Below, piece after piece: positions 9,498 to 18,063 of a DNA stretch of 64,000 bases; positions within the stretch are counted from its first letter, which is position 1, and each line of letters starts with the position of its first letter. A model generated the notes under the pieces. It ran no database searches and was not told the DNA's origin. It saw only the letters and a list, made by a program, of their open reading frames with translations. Made by a program: the position numbers and the translations under genes. The stretch covers positions 1,302,001 to 1,366,000 of the forward strand of contig NZ_LT629703.1 of the NCBI RefSeq assembly GCF_900103365.1, written 5' to 3'. The stretch comes from Afipia sp. GAS231 (GTDB lineage Bacteria; Pseudomonadota; Alphaproteobacteria; Rhizobiales; Xanthobacteraceae).

Positions 9498-10664
9498 ATG
9501 AATCAATTGCCACCTAAGATCGTTGCAAGCATCGTCGCCATGTTCGCCGCAGCATGCCCGTTGCATGCCGTGGCCGACGAGGCGGGCGTAAGCGCCGACA
9601 CCATCCTGTTCGGCCAGGTCGCGGCCCTCGAAGGCCCGTCCTCGGCGCTCGGACAGGGCATGCGGCAGGGCATCGTTGCCGCGTTCAACGAGGTCAACGC
9701 AAAGGGCGGAATTCACGGCCGCAAGCTCAGTCTCCTCAGCCGCGACGACGGCTACGATCCCGACCGGGCGGTCGTGCAGACCAAGAGGATGATCGAGGAA
9801 GACAACGTCTTCGCGCTGATCGGCGCCGTCGGCACGCCGACGGCGGTCGCTACCGTTCCGATCTCGAACGCGAGCGGCGTGCCGTATATCGGTCCGTTCA
9901 CCGGCGCCGAATTCTTGCGCAATCCGGCGCTTACCAGCGTCGTCAACATCCGCGCCAGCTACAGCGCCGAGGCCGAGGCCTGGGTCAAGCATCTGACCGA
10001 GGATCTTCACTTCACCAACATCGCAATCTTCTACCAGGACGATGCCTTCGGCCGCGACGGTCTGGCCGGCGTCAAACATGCGCTGGAAAAGCGCGGCCTG
10101 GAACTGAGCGCCGAGGGCACCTTCGAACGCAACACCAGGGCGGTCGGCGGAGCGCTGCGGGTGCTCAAGCGCGCGGAGCCGCAGGCCGTGGTGATGGTCG
10201 GAACCTATGGACCGTGCGCCGAGTTCATCAAGCTCGCGCACAAGGCCGGCTTCCATCCGACCTTCGTCAACATCTCGTTCGTCGGCGCCAACGCGCTGGC
10301 GCGCGAGCTCGGCGCGGCCGGCGAAGGCGTCGTCGTCTCCCAGGTGGTGCCGTTTCCGTGGGACGTCTCGCTGAAAGTGGTCGCCGATTATCAGGCGGCC
10401 CAGCGGGCGCTCGACCCCGGCCTGACGCCGGATTTCGTCTCGCTGGAGGGATATCTCTCGGGACGTCTCGCCGCCGCAGCACTCGAGATGGCCGGACCGA
10501 ACCCGACGCGCGCCGGCCTGCTGCAGCTCATCAATGAAGTCGGCAAATTCGACGTCAGCGGCAGCGTCATCACCTTCGGCTCGCAAATGCTCGACGCGCC
10601 GCCGAAAGTCTTCCTCACCGTCATCCAGAAGGACGGCTCCTTTCGGGCCGTCGACAGGCTGTGA
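9498..10664 (+). CDS. ABC-type branched-chain amino acid substrate-binding protein
   Basis: 388 residues with a Sec signal peptide (MNQLPPKIVASIVAMFAAAC...AVADE). A type-1 periplasmic binding fold of the Leu/Ile/Val (LivJ-like) class follows: ILFGQVAALEGPSSALGQGM, INGRK-like IHGRKLSLLSRDDGYDP and YQDDAFGRDG. The ligand is unknown; members bind amino acids, amides or aromatic acids. No permease or ATPase genes are adjacent, so it is an orphan here. The ATG chosen directly precedes the signal peptide. Confidence 0.88.
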   Translation: MNQLPPKIVASIVAMFAAACPLHAVADEAGVSADTILFGQVAALEGPSSALGQGMRQGIVAAFNEVNAKGGIHGRKLSLLSRDDGYDPDRAVVQTKRMIEEDNVFALIGAVGTPTAVATVPISNASGVPYIGPFTGAEFLRNPALTSVVNIRASYSAEAEAWVKHLTEDLHFTNIAIFYQDDAFGRDGLAGVKHALEKRGLELSAEGTFERNTRAVGGALRVLKRAEPQAVVMVGTYGPCAEFIKLAHKAGFHPTFVNISFVGANALARELGAAGEGVVVSQVVPFPWDVSLKVVADYQAAQRALDPGLTPDFVSLEGYLSGRLAAAALEMAGPNPTRAGLLQLINEVGKFDVSGSVITFGSQMLDAPPKVFLTVIQKDGSFRAVDRL

Positions 10665-10849
10665 CGCCGGCGGCTCACCGCTCAAATTAACCATGTTCGC
10701 GACCGCCGGTCCGGTCGCGGCAATATGGCAAGATTTTGCCATATCAGGATCATTCTACCGCCTTGAAAATTTCGGTTAGCTTGCGCAGTCGTCGATCGGA
10801 AACTCCGCGTGAGGGATTTTCCGAGGGGGAAATAGTCGCGAGTACCACC

Positions 10850-11674
10850 ATGGGGACGCTCTACGATCTGCTCGGAGCCCTTCCGGGCGATGATGCCGAT
10901 GGGTTGCGGGCTGCATTTCGCAGGGCCGCCAAGGCCACCCATCCCGATATGAATGCCGACGATCCGGAAGCCCCCAGGCGATTCCGCGAGCTGATGCGCG
11001 CCTATGACATCCTGATCGATACTGACCAGCGCGCGACGTATGACGAACTGCTTGCCATTGCGCTGCAACCGCCCGCCGCCGCGAAGTCGACACACGTCTA
11101 CGAGCGCGTGCGCAAATATGCCTCCAACACGATGGCGGCAACGATCATTTCCGGCTTGCTGGTTGCCGGGTACACGCTGTTCGGACATTTTTCGGACGCG
11201 CCCGGCGCTGCGGAATTCCTGACCAGCAGGACCGCAGGTCAATCGGACCAGACCGCCCTGGCCGCGACATCCGAAGCCGACGTCGAAACCATCAGGCCCG
11301 CTTCACCGGCGGATGCGGAAGCCGCCAATGCCATGATCGTCACGGCAGCCTTGAACCGAAGCAGCGCACCGGCAAGCCGCAGCACCGAGCTGGCGCATCG
11401 CTTCACGCTGGACAACTTGTGGACCCGGCGCGATCCGGTCCTGGCCGTGACTTATCTCGATCGCGACATCATCCTGTATCGGGCATCCAAACTCGACCGC
11501 GCGTTCGGCAGCATGGCGCAGGTCAAGCCTGCCGCCGATTCCGGCCGGCCGAAGATTTCCGCGCCGGCGTCGCGCAGGGTATCGACGGTGCGGATCCCCG
11601 AGGTCAGGGAGCCGGAGGTCAGGGTCCCCTTGCCACCGCGACGCGCGCCGATGATCGCCGCCCTCACCCCGTGA
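10850..11674 (+). CDS. J-domain protein with single membrane helix
   Basis: 274 residues. The first 70 form a J domain (GTLYDLLGALPGDDADGLRA...) with the HPD tripeptide (THPDMN) and the closing ILIDTDQRATYDELL. After it comes one transmembrane helix (TMAATIISGLLVAGYTLFGHF, about residues 95-115) and a low-complexity Ala/Ser/Thr region with a basic Pro/Arg-rich end. It should stimulate a DnaK-type Hsp70 at the membrane. No dnaK is nearby and the client is unknown. The ATG is the first one in register with the J domain. Confidence 0.85.
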   Translation: MGTLYDLLGALPGDDADGLRAAFRRAAKATHPDMNADDPEAPRRFRELMRAYDILIDTDQRATYDELLAIALQPPAAAKSTHVYERVRKYASNTMAATIISGLLVAGYTLFGHFSDAPGAAEFLTSRTAGQSDQTALAATSEADVETIRPASPADAEAANAMIVTAALNRSSAPASRSTELAHRFTLDNLWTRRDPVLAVTYLDRDIILYRASKLDRAFGSMAQVKPAADSGRPKISAPASRRVSTVRIPEVREPEVRVPLPPRRAPMIAALTP

Positions 11675-11693
11675 CGGCGCGCTGTCGCGTGTC

Positions 11694-12659
11694 CTAACTG
11701 CCGCTTGTTTTCTTCTTCGGCTTCGGCGGTCCCTCGACCGGCGGCAGCGACTTGAGATATTCCGCGATCATCGCACGATCCGACGCGGGCAGTTGCGAGG
11801 TGTTGCGGATCACGCGCGCCATCGATCCTCCGGCGCTGTCACCGTCGGGCATCTGCCCGGTTTCGAGGAAGTAGTCGATATCCTTGGCGCTCCACTCGGC
11901 CAGACCCTTCTGGGTGATGTTGGGCACCCAGCCCTCGCCATCCGGATTCGGTCCGCCGGCGAAGCGTTGCGCCGCGACGATGCCGCCGAGAAAATTGCGT
12001 GGGCTGTGGCACTCGGCGCAATGGCCGAGACCGTTGACGAGATAGGCGCCGCGATTCCATGTCGCCGAATGCGCGGCATCCGGCACGAACGTCTTGCCGT
12101 CGGTGAACAGAAATTTCCACACCCCGACATTGCGACGAACGTTGAACGGAAACGGCACGTCATGATCTCGCACCTTGCCGGACACCGGCGCCAGCGTTTT
12201 CAGATAGGCGAACAGGTCTCTGATGTCCTCGACCCTGGCATGCTGGTAGGAGGCGTAGGGAAAGGCCGGGAAATAATGCGCCCCCTTCGGCGAGGTCCCC
12301 TTCATCACCGCGGTGACGAAGTCGGCCTCGGACCAGCGGCCGATGCCGTCGTTCGGATCGGGCGAGATGTTGGGGACATAGAAGGTGCCGAACGGCGAGG
12401 TGATCGCAAGCCCGCCGCCGAGCTTCAGCCGGTCGGGCTGGTTGGGGACCGCATGGCAGGAGGAACATCCGCCGGCATTGAACGTTGTGAGACCGTTGGC
12501 AAGGATAGGCGCACGGGGAGGAAGCGAGCTTGAAGCGACGACCGCGGGGATCGTCAGCCACCAGAAAATGCCAAGACCAATGCCAAGACCGGCGATGCCG
12601 GCCAGAACCAAGCCAAGGAGAGTTCGTCCGAGAGTTCGTCCGAGAATTCGTCGTAACAT
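11694..12659 (-). CDS. Membrane-anchored diheme cytochrome c
   Basis: 321 residues with an N-terminal helix (LLGLVLAGIAGLGIGLGIFWW) and two cytochrome c domains with heme sites CSSCH (about residue 60) and CAECH (about 195). This layout resembles the cytochrome subunits of membrane alcohol/aldehyde or gluconate dehydrogenases. Partner dehydrogenase subunits are not adjacent. The C-terminus is Lys/Pro-rich. The extreme N-terminus (ILGRTLGRTLLG) is encoded by a 12-base tandem repeat at 12618-12653. Confidence 0.88.
   Translation of the reverse strand: MLRRILGRTLGRTLLGLVLAGIAGLGIGLGIFWWLTIPAVVASSSLPPRAPILANGLTTFNAGGCSSCHAVPNQPDRLKLGGGLAITSPFGTFYVPNISPDPNDGIGRWSEADFVTAVMKGTSPKGAHYFPAFPYASYQHARVEDIRDLFAYLKTLAPVSGKVRDHDVPFPFNVRRNVGVWKFLFTDGKTFVPDAAHSATWNRGAYLVNGLGHCAECHSPRNFLGGIVAAQRFAGGPNPDGEGWVPNITQKGLAEWSAKDIDYFLETGQMPDGDSAGGSMARVIRNTSQLPASDRAMIAEYLKSLPPVEGPPKPKKKTSGS
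12618..12653. repeat. 12-base tandem repeat, three units
   Basis: gagagttcgtcc is repeated twice exactly, followed by a third unit with two changes (gagaattcgtcg). It lies inside the 5' end of the cytochrome c gene. The unit is a multiple of three, so copy-number change would add or remove four residues in frame. Confidence 0.85.
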
Positions 12660-12823
12660 TCACCAATCCGTCATCAGCGGCCCCGAAGCGAACGCTAGTA
12701 TGTCCGGAGTTCGCACCATAAGCTTCCACGAAATTTTGGGCATTCAACGCCGTTTCGGGAATAAATCCGAAGGGGCGTTGTTTTGAGGCTGACGCCATCG
12801 TTTGTTGTCACAGGGAGAACATC

Positions 12824-13243
12824 ATGAAGAAGATTATGCTTGCCACGCTCGCATTGGGGGCTGCGTTCGCCTTTTCCGGTACCGCCTTCGCCGAGAAGAT
12901 GAAGGCGACGCTCGACGGCAAGGCCGAAGTGCCGCCGAATGCCAGCACAGGTACCGGCACCGCCGACATCGACTACGATCCGGCCACCAAGAAGCTGAGC
13001 TGGAAGCTGACCTATTCCGGCCTGTCCGGCCCGGCCACCGCAGCGCATTTCCATGGTCCGGCCGAAGCCGGCAAGAACGGCGGCGTCGCGGTCGCGATCC
13101 CGAACGCCACGTCAAGCCCGGCCGAAGGCAGCGCCACGCTGACCGATGCGCAGGCGGCCGACCTGACGTCCGGCAAGTATTATGTCAACGTTCACACCGC
13201 AGCCAATCCGGGCGGCGAAATCCGCGGCCAGGTAACCAAGTAA
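12824..13243 (+). CDS. Secreted CHRD-domain protein
   Basis: 139 residues. A clean Sec signal peptide (MKKIMLATLALGAAFAFSGTAFA) is followed by one CHRD domain: KATLDGKAEVPP, GTADIDYDPATKKLSW, AAHFHGPA and YYVNVHTAANPGGEIRGQV. CHRD domains occur in animal chordin and in many bacterial exported proteins of unknown role. The conserved His residues (HFHG, NVHT) suggest metal or ligand contact, which is inference. A strong hairpin terminator follows, so it is a single-gene unit. A gggag ribosome site precedes the ATG. Confidence 0.9.
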   Translation: MKKIMLATLALGAAFAFSGTAFAEKMKATLDGKAEVPPNASTGTGTADIDYDPATKKLSWKLTYSGLSGPATAAHFHGPAEAGKNGGVAVAIPNATSSPAEGSATLTDAQAADLTSGKYYVNVHTAANPGGEIRGQVTK

Positions 13244-13273
13244 CGCCGTTTCACGGTATTTCCTGAAACGAAA

Positions 13274-13307
13274 AAAGGAGCGGAGGCATCAAAGCCTCCG
13301 CTCCTTT
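13274..13307. terminator. Rho-independent terminator
   Basis: A perfect 14-bp stem (aaaggagcggaggc / gcctccgctccttt) with a 6-base loop lies 30 bases after the CHRD gene stop. The A and T flanks let it act on both strands, against the convergent cytochrome c' gene. Confidence 0.88.
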
Positions 13308-13340
13308 GTCTGAGCGAGTCAGGTTCTCACTTGCAAGTTC

Positions 13341-13790
13341 TCACTTGAGCTTTACACGAAACGTCTCGTGGCAGTCGGTGCACTTGGCCTGAATGGCGTC
13401 GAACGCGACCTTGAGGCTGGCGGCGTCCTTCACCGACCCCTTGACCTCAGCGATCGTCTTGCTGACGGGAGGGACCTTCGAGTCGAAATCAGCCTTGTTC
13501 TGCCAGATAGCCTGCTTCGCCCCATAAGTCGCGTTCACCACGTCTTCCTTGGGATTGGGCGTGAAGACTGTGGGAATCTTGGTGACTTGCGCTTCGAGAT
13601 CGGTGATGGCGGCAGTTACCGCGGCCTGGTCATAGGGGATCTCGCCCTTCACCATCTTGAGCATGACCCCGTACATGCTCTTTCCCTGCGTCTTCATCAG
13701 ATTTTGCTGCTGAACGGCGACATCCTGCTGCGCCACAACGGCGCCAGCACCGAGCAACAAGGCTCCTACGGCAACAACGATCCGCTTCAT
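13341..13790 (-). CDS. Cytochrome c'-type protein
   Basis: 149 residues with a signal peptide (MKRIVVAVGALLLGAGAVVAQQ) and a four-helix-bundle sequence ending in the heme site CTDCHETFR near the C-terminus. That position is diagnostic for class II cytochromes c / cytochrome c'. These periplasmic heme proteins bind NO or CO or transfer electrons. A start five codons upstream (MENWR) is possible. It lies 120 bases downstream of the CoxL-type gene on the same strand. Confidence 0.88.
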   Translation of the reverse strand: MKRIVVAVGALLLGAGAVVAQQDVAVQQQNLMKTQGKSMYGVMLKMVKGEIPYDQAAVTAAITDLEAQVTKIPTVFTPNPKEDVVNATYGAKQAIWQNKADFDSKVPPVSKTIAEVKGSVKDAASLKVAFDAIQAKCTDCHETFRVKLK

Positions 13791-13911
13791 CCGCCAATTC
13801 TCCATCTCGCTAGCGTTTCCAAAAGACACCGCGAACGCACTGCTGCGGCCGCGGGCGGTCTGCAGTTCGAATCCCGCATGCGGAGCATTATTCCCCGCCT
13901 GCGACAATATT

Positions 13912-16221
13912 TCAGAGATTATGCCGCTTCTGCGCCTCGCGGATCGCGATCCACACCCGCTCGGCGGTTGCCGGCATGTCGATGTGATCGATCTTGTATT
14001 CGCGCCACAGCCCCTCGACGATCGCGTTGACGACCGCGGGACAGGAGCCGATCGCCCCCGCCTCGCCGGCGCCCTTGACGCCGAGCGGATTGGTCGTGCA
14101 CGGCACGTTGTGGGTTTCGAAATGGAATGACGGGCCGTCGGCGGCGCGCGGCATTGCGTAGTCCATGAACGTGCCGGTGACGAGCTGGCCGTCGGCATCG
14201 CTATAGACCGCCCGCTCCATCAAGGCCTGACCGATCCCCTGCATCGCGCCGCCATGGACCTGGCCGGCGAGCAGCAGCGGATTGAGCGTCACACCGAAAT
14301 CATCGACGATGACATAGTTGACGATCTTGATGATGCCGGTGGCGGGATCGATCTCGACCTCGGCAAGGTGGGTGCCGTTCGGATAGGTGCCGTCGGCTTG
14401 CGCGAAGGTCGCACTCGCATTCAGCTTCGACGGATCGACGCCTGGACGCTTCGCCAGGTCGGCGAAACTGATCGAGCGATCGGTGCCGGCGATCCGGACC
14501 CGGCCGTCGCTGAGTTCGAGATCGAGCGCACTGGTCTCAAGTGCTTCGGCGGCGATCTCCTTCAACTTGTTGCCGAGATCGCGGGTGGCGCGCTCGACGC
14601 TGACGCCGCCGGTCGGAATCGACGCCGAGCCGCCGGTGCCGAGGCCGGTGGCGATACGGTCGGTGTCGCCCTGCAGCACGTGGACGCGCTCGGGCGGCAA
14701 CCCGAACTGCTCGGCGATCAGTTGCGCGTAGGCGGTCTGATGGCCCTGCCCGGTCGACTGGGTGCCGATCAGGACGGTGACGTCGCCATTGGGATCGAGC
14801 GCGACATTGGCGGTCTCCTCGCCCATGGTGCCGCAGACCTCGACATAGCTCGCGAGCCCGATGCCGCGCACCAGGCCCAGCTTCTTCGCTGCCTTGGCGC
14901 GCTTGGGAAACTCCTTCCAGTTAGCGACGTCCATCGCGCGCTTCAGATGCGCGTTGAAATCGCCGGAGTCGTAGATCTTCCCGGTCGCGGTCTTGTACGG
15001 CATCGCCTTCGGCGAAATGAAATTCTTGCGCCGGATCGCATCCGGCGTCAGCCCAAGTTTTCGCGCGGCGGCGTCAACCAGACGCTCGACCACGTAGGCC
15101 GCCTCGGGCCGCCCGGCGCCGCGATAGGCGTCGACCGGCACCGTGTTGGTGAAGACGGTGCGGACGCGGCAATGGAATGCCTGGATATCATAGAGCCCGG
15201 GCAGCATGCCGGCGCCGCCGTGCGGGATATAGGGACCGAAGGTCGAGAGATAGGCGCCCATGTCGCCCATCAGATCGACGTCCATGCCCAGGAACTTGCC
15301 GTCCTCGGCCAGCGCCATCTTCGCCGTGGTGACGTTGTCGCGTCCCTGCGCGTCACCCATGAAGTGATCGGCGCGATCGGCGGTCCATTTGATGGTCTTG
15401 CGCAGTTTCTTCGCCGCCACCGCGATCAACGCGTATTCGCGATAGGGAAACAGTTTGGTGCCGAAGCCGCCGCCGACATCGGGGCAGATCACCCGCATCT
15501 TTTCCAGCGGCATCTTCAGCACCATGCCGCCGATGATTTCGCGCAAGCGGTGGCTGCCCTGGCTGCCGATGGTCAGCGTCAGGTGATCGCGCTTGGCGTC
15601 GTATTCGGCAACCGCGGCGCGCGTTTCCATGAAATTGGTGATGATGCGCGGATTGACGATCGACACTTCGGCGACCGCGTGCGCCTTGGCGAAGGCCGCC
15701 TCGGTCGCCTTCTTGTCGCCGATCCCGACGTCGAACAGCACGTTGCCGGGATGGTTGGGCCAGACCTGCGGCGCGCCCGGCTTGACGGCATTGGCAAGGC
15801 CGACCACGGCCGGCAGCGATGTCCATTTGACCTCGATCGCCTCGATCGCGTCGCGGGCCTGGTCGATGGTGTCGGCGACCACAAAGGCGATGGAGTCGCC
15901 GACGTGGCGGACCTCATCTTTGGCAAGGATCGGATAGGGCGGGCCCGTGAACGGATCGACTTCGAGATTGAACAGGCACGGCAAATCGCCGAGGTCTTTG
16001 ACGTCATCTGCGATCAGGACCGCGCCGACGCCCGGCATGCCGCGGGCCTTGGTGACGTTGATGGTGAATGTCGCGTGCGCATGCGGCGAGCGCAGCATCA
16101 GCGCGTGCATGGCGGGGGACGGCGCGTGATCGTCGGTGTAGCGGCCCTTGCCGCGGATCAGCGCGTCGTCTTCCTTGCGGCGCACGCTTTGACCGACGCC
16201 GAACTTGATGGGAGCAGCCAT
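13912..16221 (-). CDS. Xanthine dehydrogenase/CoxL-family molybdopterin-binding subunit, form II type
   Basis: 769 residues of the large catalytic subunit of molybdenum hydroxylases: KFGVGQSVRRKEDDALIRGKG at the start, GGGFGTK, and the active-site loop AYRGAGR. AYRGAGR is the form II (putative CODH-like) version; form I CO dehydrogenases carry AYxCSFR. Later come GTQSTGQGHQTAYAQ, the VGA-like KGAGEAGAIGSCPAVVNA and the C-terminal helix. The FAD and 2Fe-2S subunits needed for a working enzyme are not adjacent. The start at MAAPIKFG discards a 31-residue extension encoded by the 16238-16324 repeat. The substrate is unknown. Confidence 0.88.
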   Translation of the reverse strand: MAAPIKFGVGQSVRRKEDDALIRGKGRYTDDHAPSPAMHALMLRSPHAHATFTINVTKARGMPGVGAVLIADDVKDLGDLPCLFNLEVDPFTGPPYPILAKDEVRHVGDSIAFVVADTIDQARDAIEAIEVKWTSLPAVVGLANAVKPGAPQVWPNHPGNVLFDVGIGDKKATEAAFAKAHAVAEVSIVNPRIITNFMETRAAVAEYDAKRDHLTLTIGSQGSHRLREIIGGMVLKMPLEKMRVICPDVGGGFGTKLFPYREYALIAVAAKKLRKTIKWTADRADHFMGDAQGRDNVTTAKMALAEDGKFLGMDVDLMGDMGAYLSTFGPYIPHGGAGMLPGLYDIQAFHCRVRTVFTNTVPVDAYRGAGRPEAAYVVERLVDAAARKLGLTPDAIRRKNFISPKAMPYKTATGKIYDSGDFNAHLKRAMDVANWKEFPKRAKAAKKLGLVRGIGLASYVEVCGTMGEETANVALDPNGDVTVLIGTQSTGQGHQTAYAQLIAEQFGLPPERVHVLQGDTDRIATGLGTGGSASIPTGGVSVERATRDLGNKLKEIAAEALETSALDLELSDGRVRIAGTDRSISFADLAKRPGVDPSKLNASATFAQADGTYPNGTHLAEVEIDPATGIIKIVNYVIVDDFGVTLNPLLLAGQVHGGAMQGIGQALMERAVYSDADGQLVTGTFMDYAMPRAADGPSFHFETHNVPCTTNPLGVKGAGEAGAIGSCPAVVNAIVEGLWREYKIDHIDMPATAERVWIAIREAQKRHNL

Positions 16222-16237
16222 CGTATCTCCAATTCCC

Positions 16238-16324
16238 GTAGCGTTTTCGAGCGAAGCATGCCCTCGGACTTGATCCGAGGGTGGACACCGGTTCGCGTGA
16301 AGAAAACGCGTCAAAACAAAAGCT
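16238..16324. repeat. Dispersed repeat with CCCTCGGACTTGATCCGAGG hairpin
   Basis: gcgttttcgagcgaagcatg leads into an 8-bp hairpin (ccctcgga / tccgaggg), then ggacaccggttcgcgtg and aaaacgcgtcaaaacaaaag. It is a composite of the GACGCGTTTT family in reverse orientation. The 25090-25158 copy has the same hairpin. Confidence 0.8.
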
Positions 16325-16414
16325 AGAACTGTTCCATATTGCAGTGGTTCGCGCGCCAGCGCAAACGGCTTTCGGCCGGCGAATCAGGCCGCGGCATAGA
16401 GATTTTCTCTTTAC

Positions 16415-17965
16415 TTATTGGGACTTAGGCGACTGACGGTCGCGCAGAAGTGAGAATATCCACCCCCTGCCGAACAGCACCAGGATGGAAAAGCCGTATA
16501 CGAACGCAGCCGTCACGATCAGCAGCAGCAACGCGGTCTCGTCGCGGAACGCCCGCATCTGCGCGAAATAGACCGCCGCGAATCGCGCGGTGACCCACAG
16601 GCTGGCCGAGAGCACGAGGCCGGCCGCGGCAAATTTGGCCAGCGACTTGATGAAGCCGCGGTCGAACTCCAGATAGCCCGCCCGCACTGAAAAGATCAGG
16701 ACCAGCAGCAGATTAATCCAGGCGCCGACGGCGGTGGCGAGCGCGAGGCCGATCTGGGCCAATGGAGCCATCAATGCGAACTTCAGCAGCACGTTGACGG
16801 TAAGCCCGGTCAGCGAGGCCTTCACCGGCGTGGCGGTGTCCTTGCGCGCATAGAACGCCGAGACCGCGCTGCGGATGGTCACGAATGGAATGAGGCCAAT
16901 CGAATAGGCTGCCAGCGTCGCCCCCGCGGCGGCGGCATCGGCGCTGGTGAACGCGCCGCGGGCAAACACGGCGCGCATGATCACGTCCGGCACGGTCACG
17001 AATGCGGCGACGAACGGCACGGTGGCCAGCAGCGTGAATTCAAAGGCGCGGCGTTGCGACGCGGCGGCGCCGGCGTCGTCGCCCGCGGTAATCCGGCGCG
17101 ACATTTCCGGCAGCAGCACGGTGCCGACCGCGATGCCGATGACGCCGATCGGCAATTGATAAAGCCGTTCGGCATAGTAGAGCGCCGACAGCGCGCCCGT
17201 GGCCAGGAAGGTCGCAATGATGGTGTCGGCGAACACCGCCACCTGTGACCCCATCGACCCCAGGGTGGCCGGACCGATGGCACGAAAAAACGCCCGGACA
17301 TCATCGTCGAGCTTGAGCGACGCAAAGCGCGGCAAACCGCCGTGGCGGGCGAGATCGCCGGCGAGCAGGAAATATTGCAGGAAGCCGGAGACCAGCACGC
17401 CCCAGGCCGCGGCGTGGCCGGCGGTCGGAAACAACGCGGCCAGCGCCAGCGCCGCCATCATCGAGATGTTGAGAAAGATCGAGGCCGCCGCGGCGCTGGC
17501 GAAGCGGTGCATCACGTTGAGCATGCCGCCATAGAGCGTCACCAGCGTGATCAGCAGCAGATAGGGAAAGGTGATGCGGGTCAGCTCGATCGCCAGCCGC
17601 CGCTGCTCGGGATCTTTCGAGAAGCCCGGCGCCAGAATGTCGAGCACCTGCGGCATGAACAGCCATGCCACGGCGAGCAGAACCACCTGCGACAGGAACA
17701 GCAGCGTAAAGATGCGGTCGGCGAACAATCGCGCCGAGGCCTCGCCGCCCTTGCCGTGGACATGCGCGTAGGCCGGAATGAAGGCGGTGTTGAAGGCGCC
17801 CTCGGCAAAGATGGCGCGAAAGCTGTTCGGCAGGCGCAGCGCCACGAAGAACGCGTCCGCGATCGGGCCGGCGCCGAGGATCGCGGCCAGCATGATCGAG
17901 CTCGCAAAGCCGGTGAGCCGCGAAAGAAGCGTATAGCCGCCGACGGTGAAGATGCGTCCGAGCAT
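16415..17965 (-). CDS. murJ: Lipid II flippase MurJ (MviN family)
   Basis: 516 residues with about 14 hydrophobic helices and MOP-superfamily MurJ hallmarks: the start MLGRIFTVGGYTLLSRLTGF, ILGAGPIADAFFVALRLPNSFR, FAEGAFNTAFIPAY, and YYAERLYQLPIGVIGIAVGT in the middle. It moves lipid II across the inner membrane for peptidoglycan synthesis. The start is unambiguous from family alignment. It is a single-gene unit, with repeat DNA on the upstream (18015) side. Confidence 0.93.
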   Translation of the reverse strand: MLGRIFTVGGYTLLSRLTGFASSIMLAAILGAGPIADAFFVALRLPNSFRAIFAEGAFNTAFIPAYAHVHGKGGEASARLFADRIFTLLFLSQVVLLAVAWLFMPQVLDILAPGFSKDPEQRRLAIELTRITFPYLLLITLVTLYGGMLNVMHRFASAAAASIFLNISMMAALALAALFPTAGHAAAWGVLVSGFLQYFLLAGDLARHGGLPRFASLKLDDDVRAFFRAIGPATLGSMGSQVAVFADTIIATFLATGALSALYYAERLYQLPIGVIGIAVGTVLLPEMSRRITAGDDAGAAASQRRAFEFTLLATVPFVAAFVTVPDVIMRAVFARGAFTSADAAAAGATLAAYSIGLIPFVTIRSAVSAFYARKDTATPVKASLTGLTVNVLLKFALMAPLAQIGLALATAVGAWINLLLVLIFSVRAGYLEFDRGFIKSLAKFAAAGLVLSASLWVTARFAAVYFAQMRAFRDETALLLLIVTAAFVYGFSILVLFGRGWIFSLLRDRQSPKSQ

Positions 17966-18014
17966 GCGCCGCTTCTATACTAAGCGGCGGGCGAAATCAG
18001 CCCCTTAACGATCC

Positions 18015-18063
18015 AGGCATGATCTTGTCCGAAAACCGGCTGCCATTTTTCGGGATCAAGCCT
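18015..18063. repeat. Dispersed palindromic repeat overlapping a stop codon
   Basis: The ends aggcatgatc / gatcaagcct flank a gaaaaccggctgcc core. It is a relative of the 2138-2184 element. The right arm contains the last codons and the TGA (18058-18056) of the aminotransferase gene, so the repeat has been built into the 3' end. Confidence 0.7.

Noticed and set aside
13868..13885. GTTCGAATCCC, a tRNA T-loop-like sequence
   Set aside because: The flanking bases do not form a T-stem and there is no acceptor or anticodon arm around it.
14254..16326. A 690-codon open frame on the strand opposite the CoxL-type gene
   Set aside because: It is a codon-bias shadow of a GC-rich gene: the sequence is His/Arg/Asp-rich without motifs, while the other strand has full CoxL motifs.
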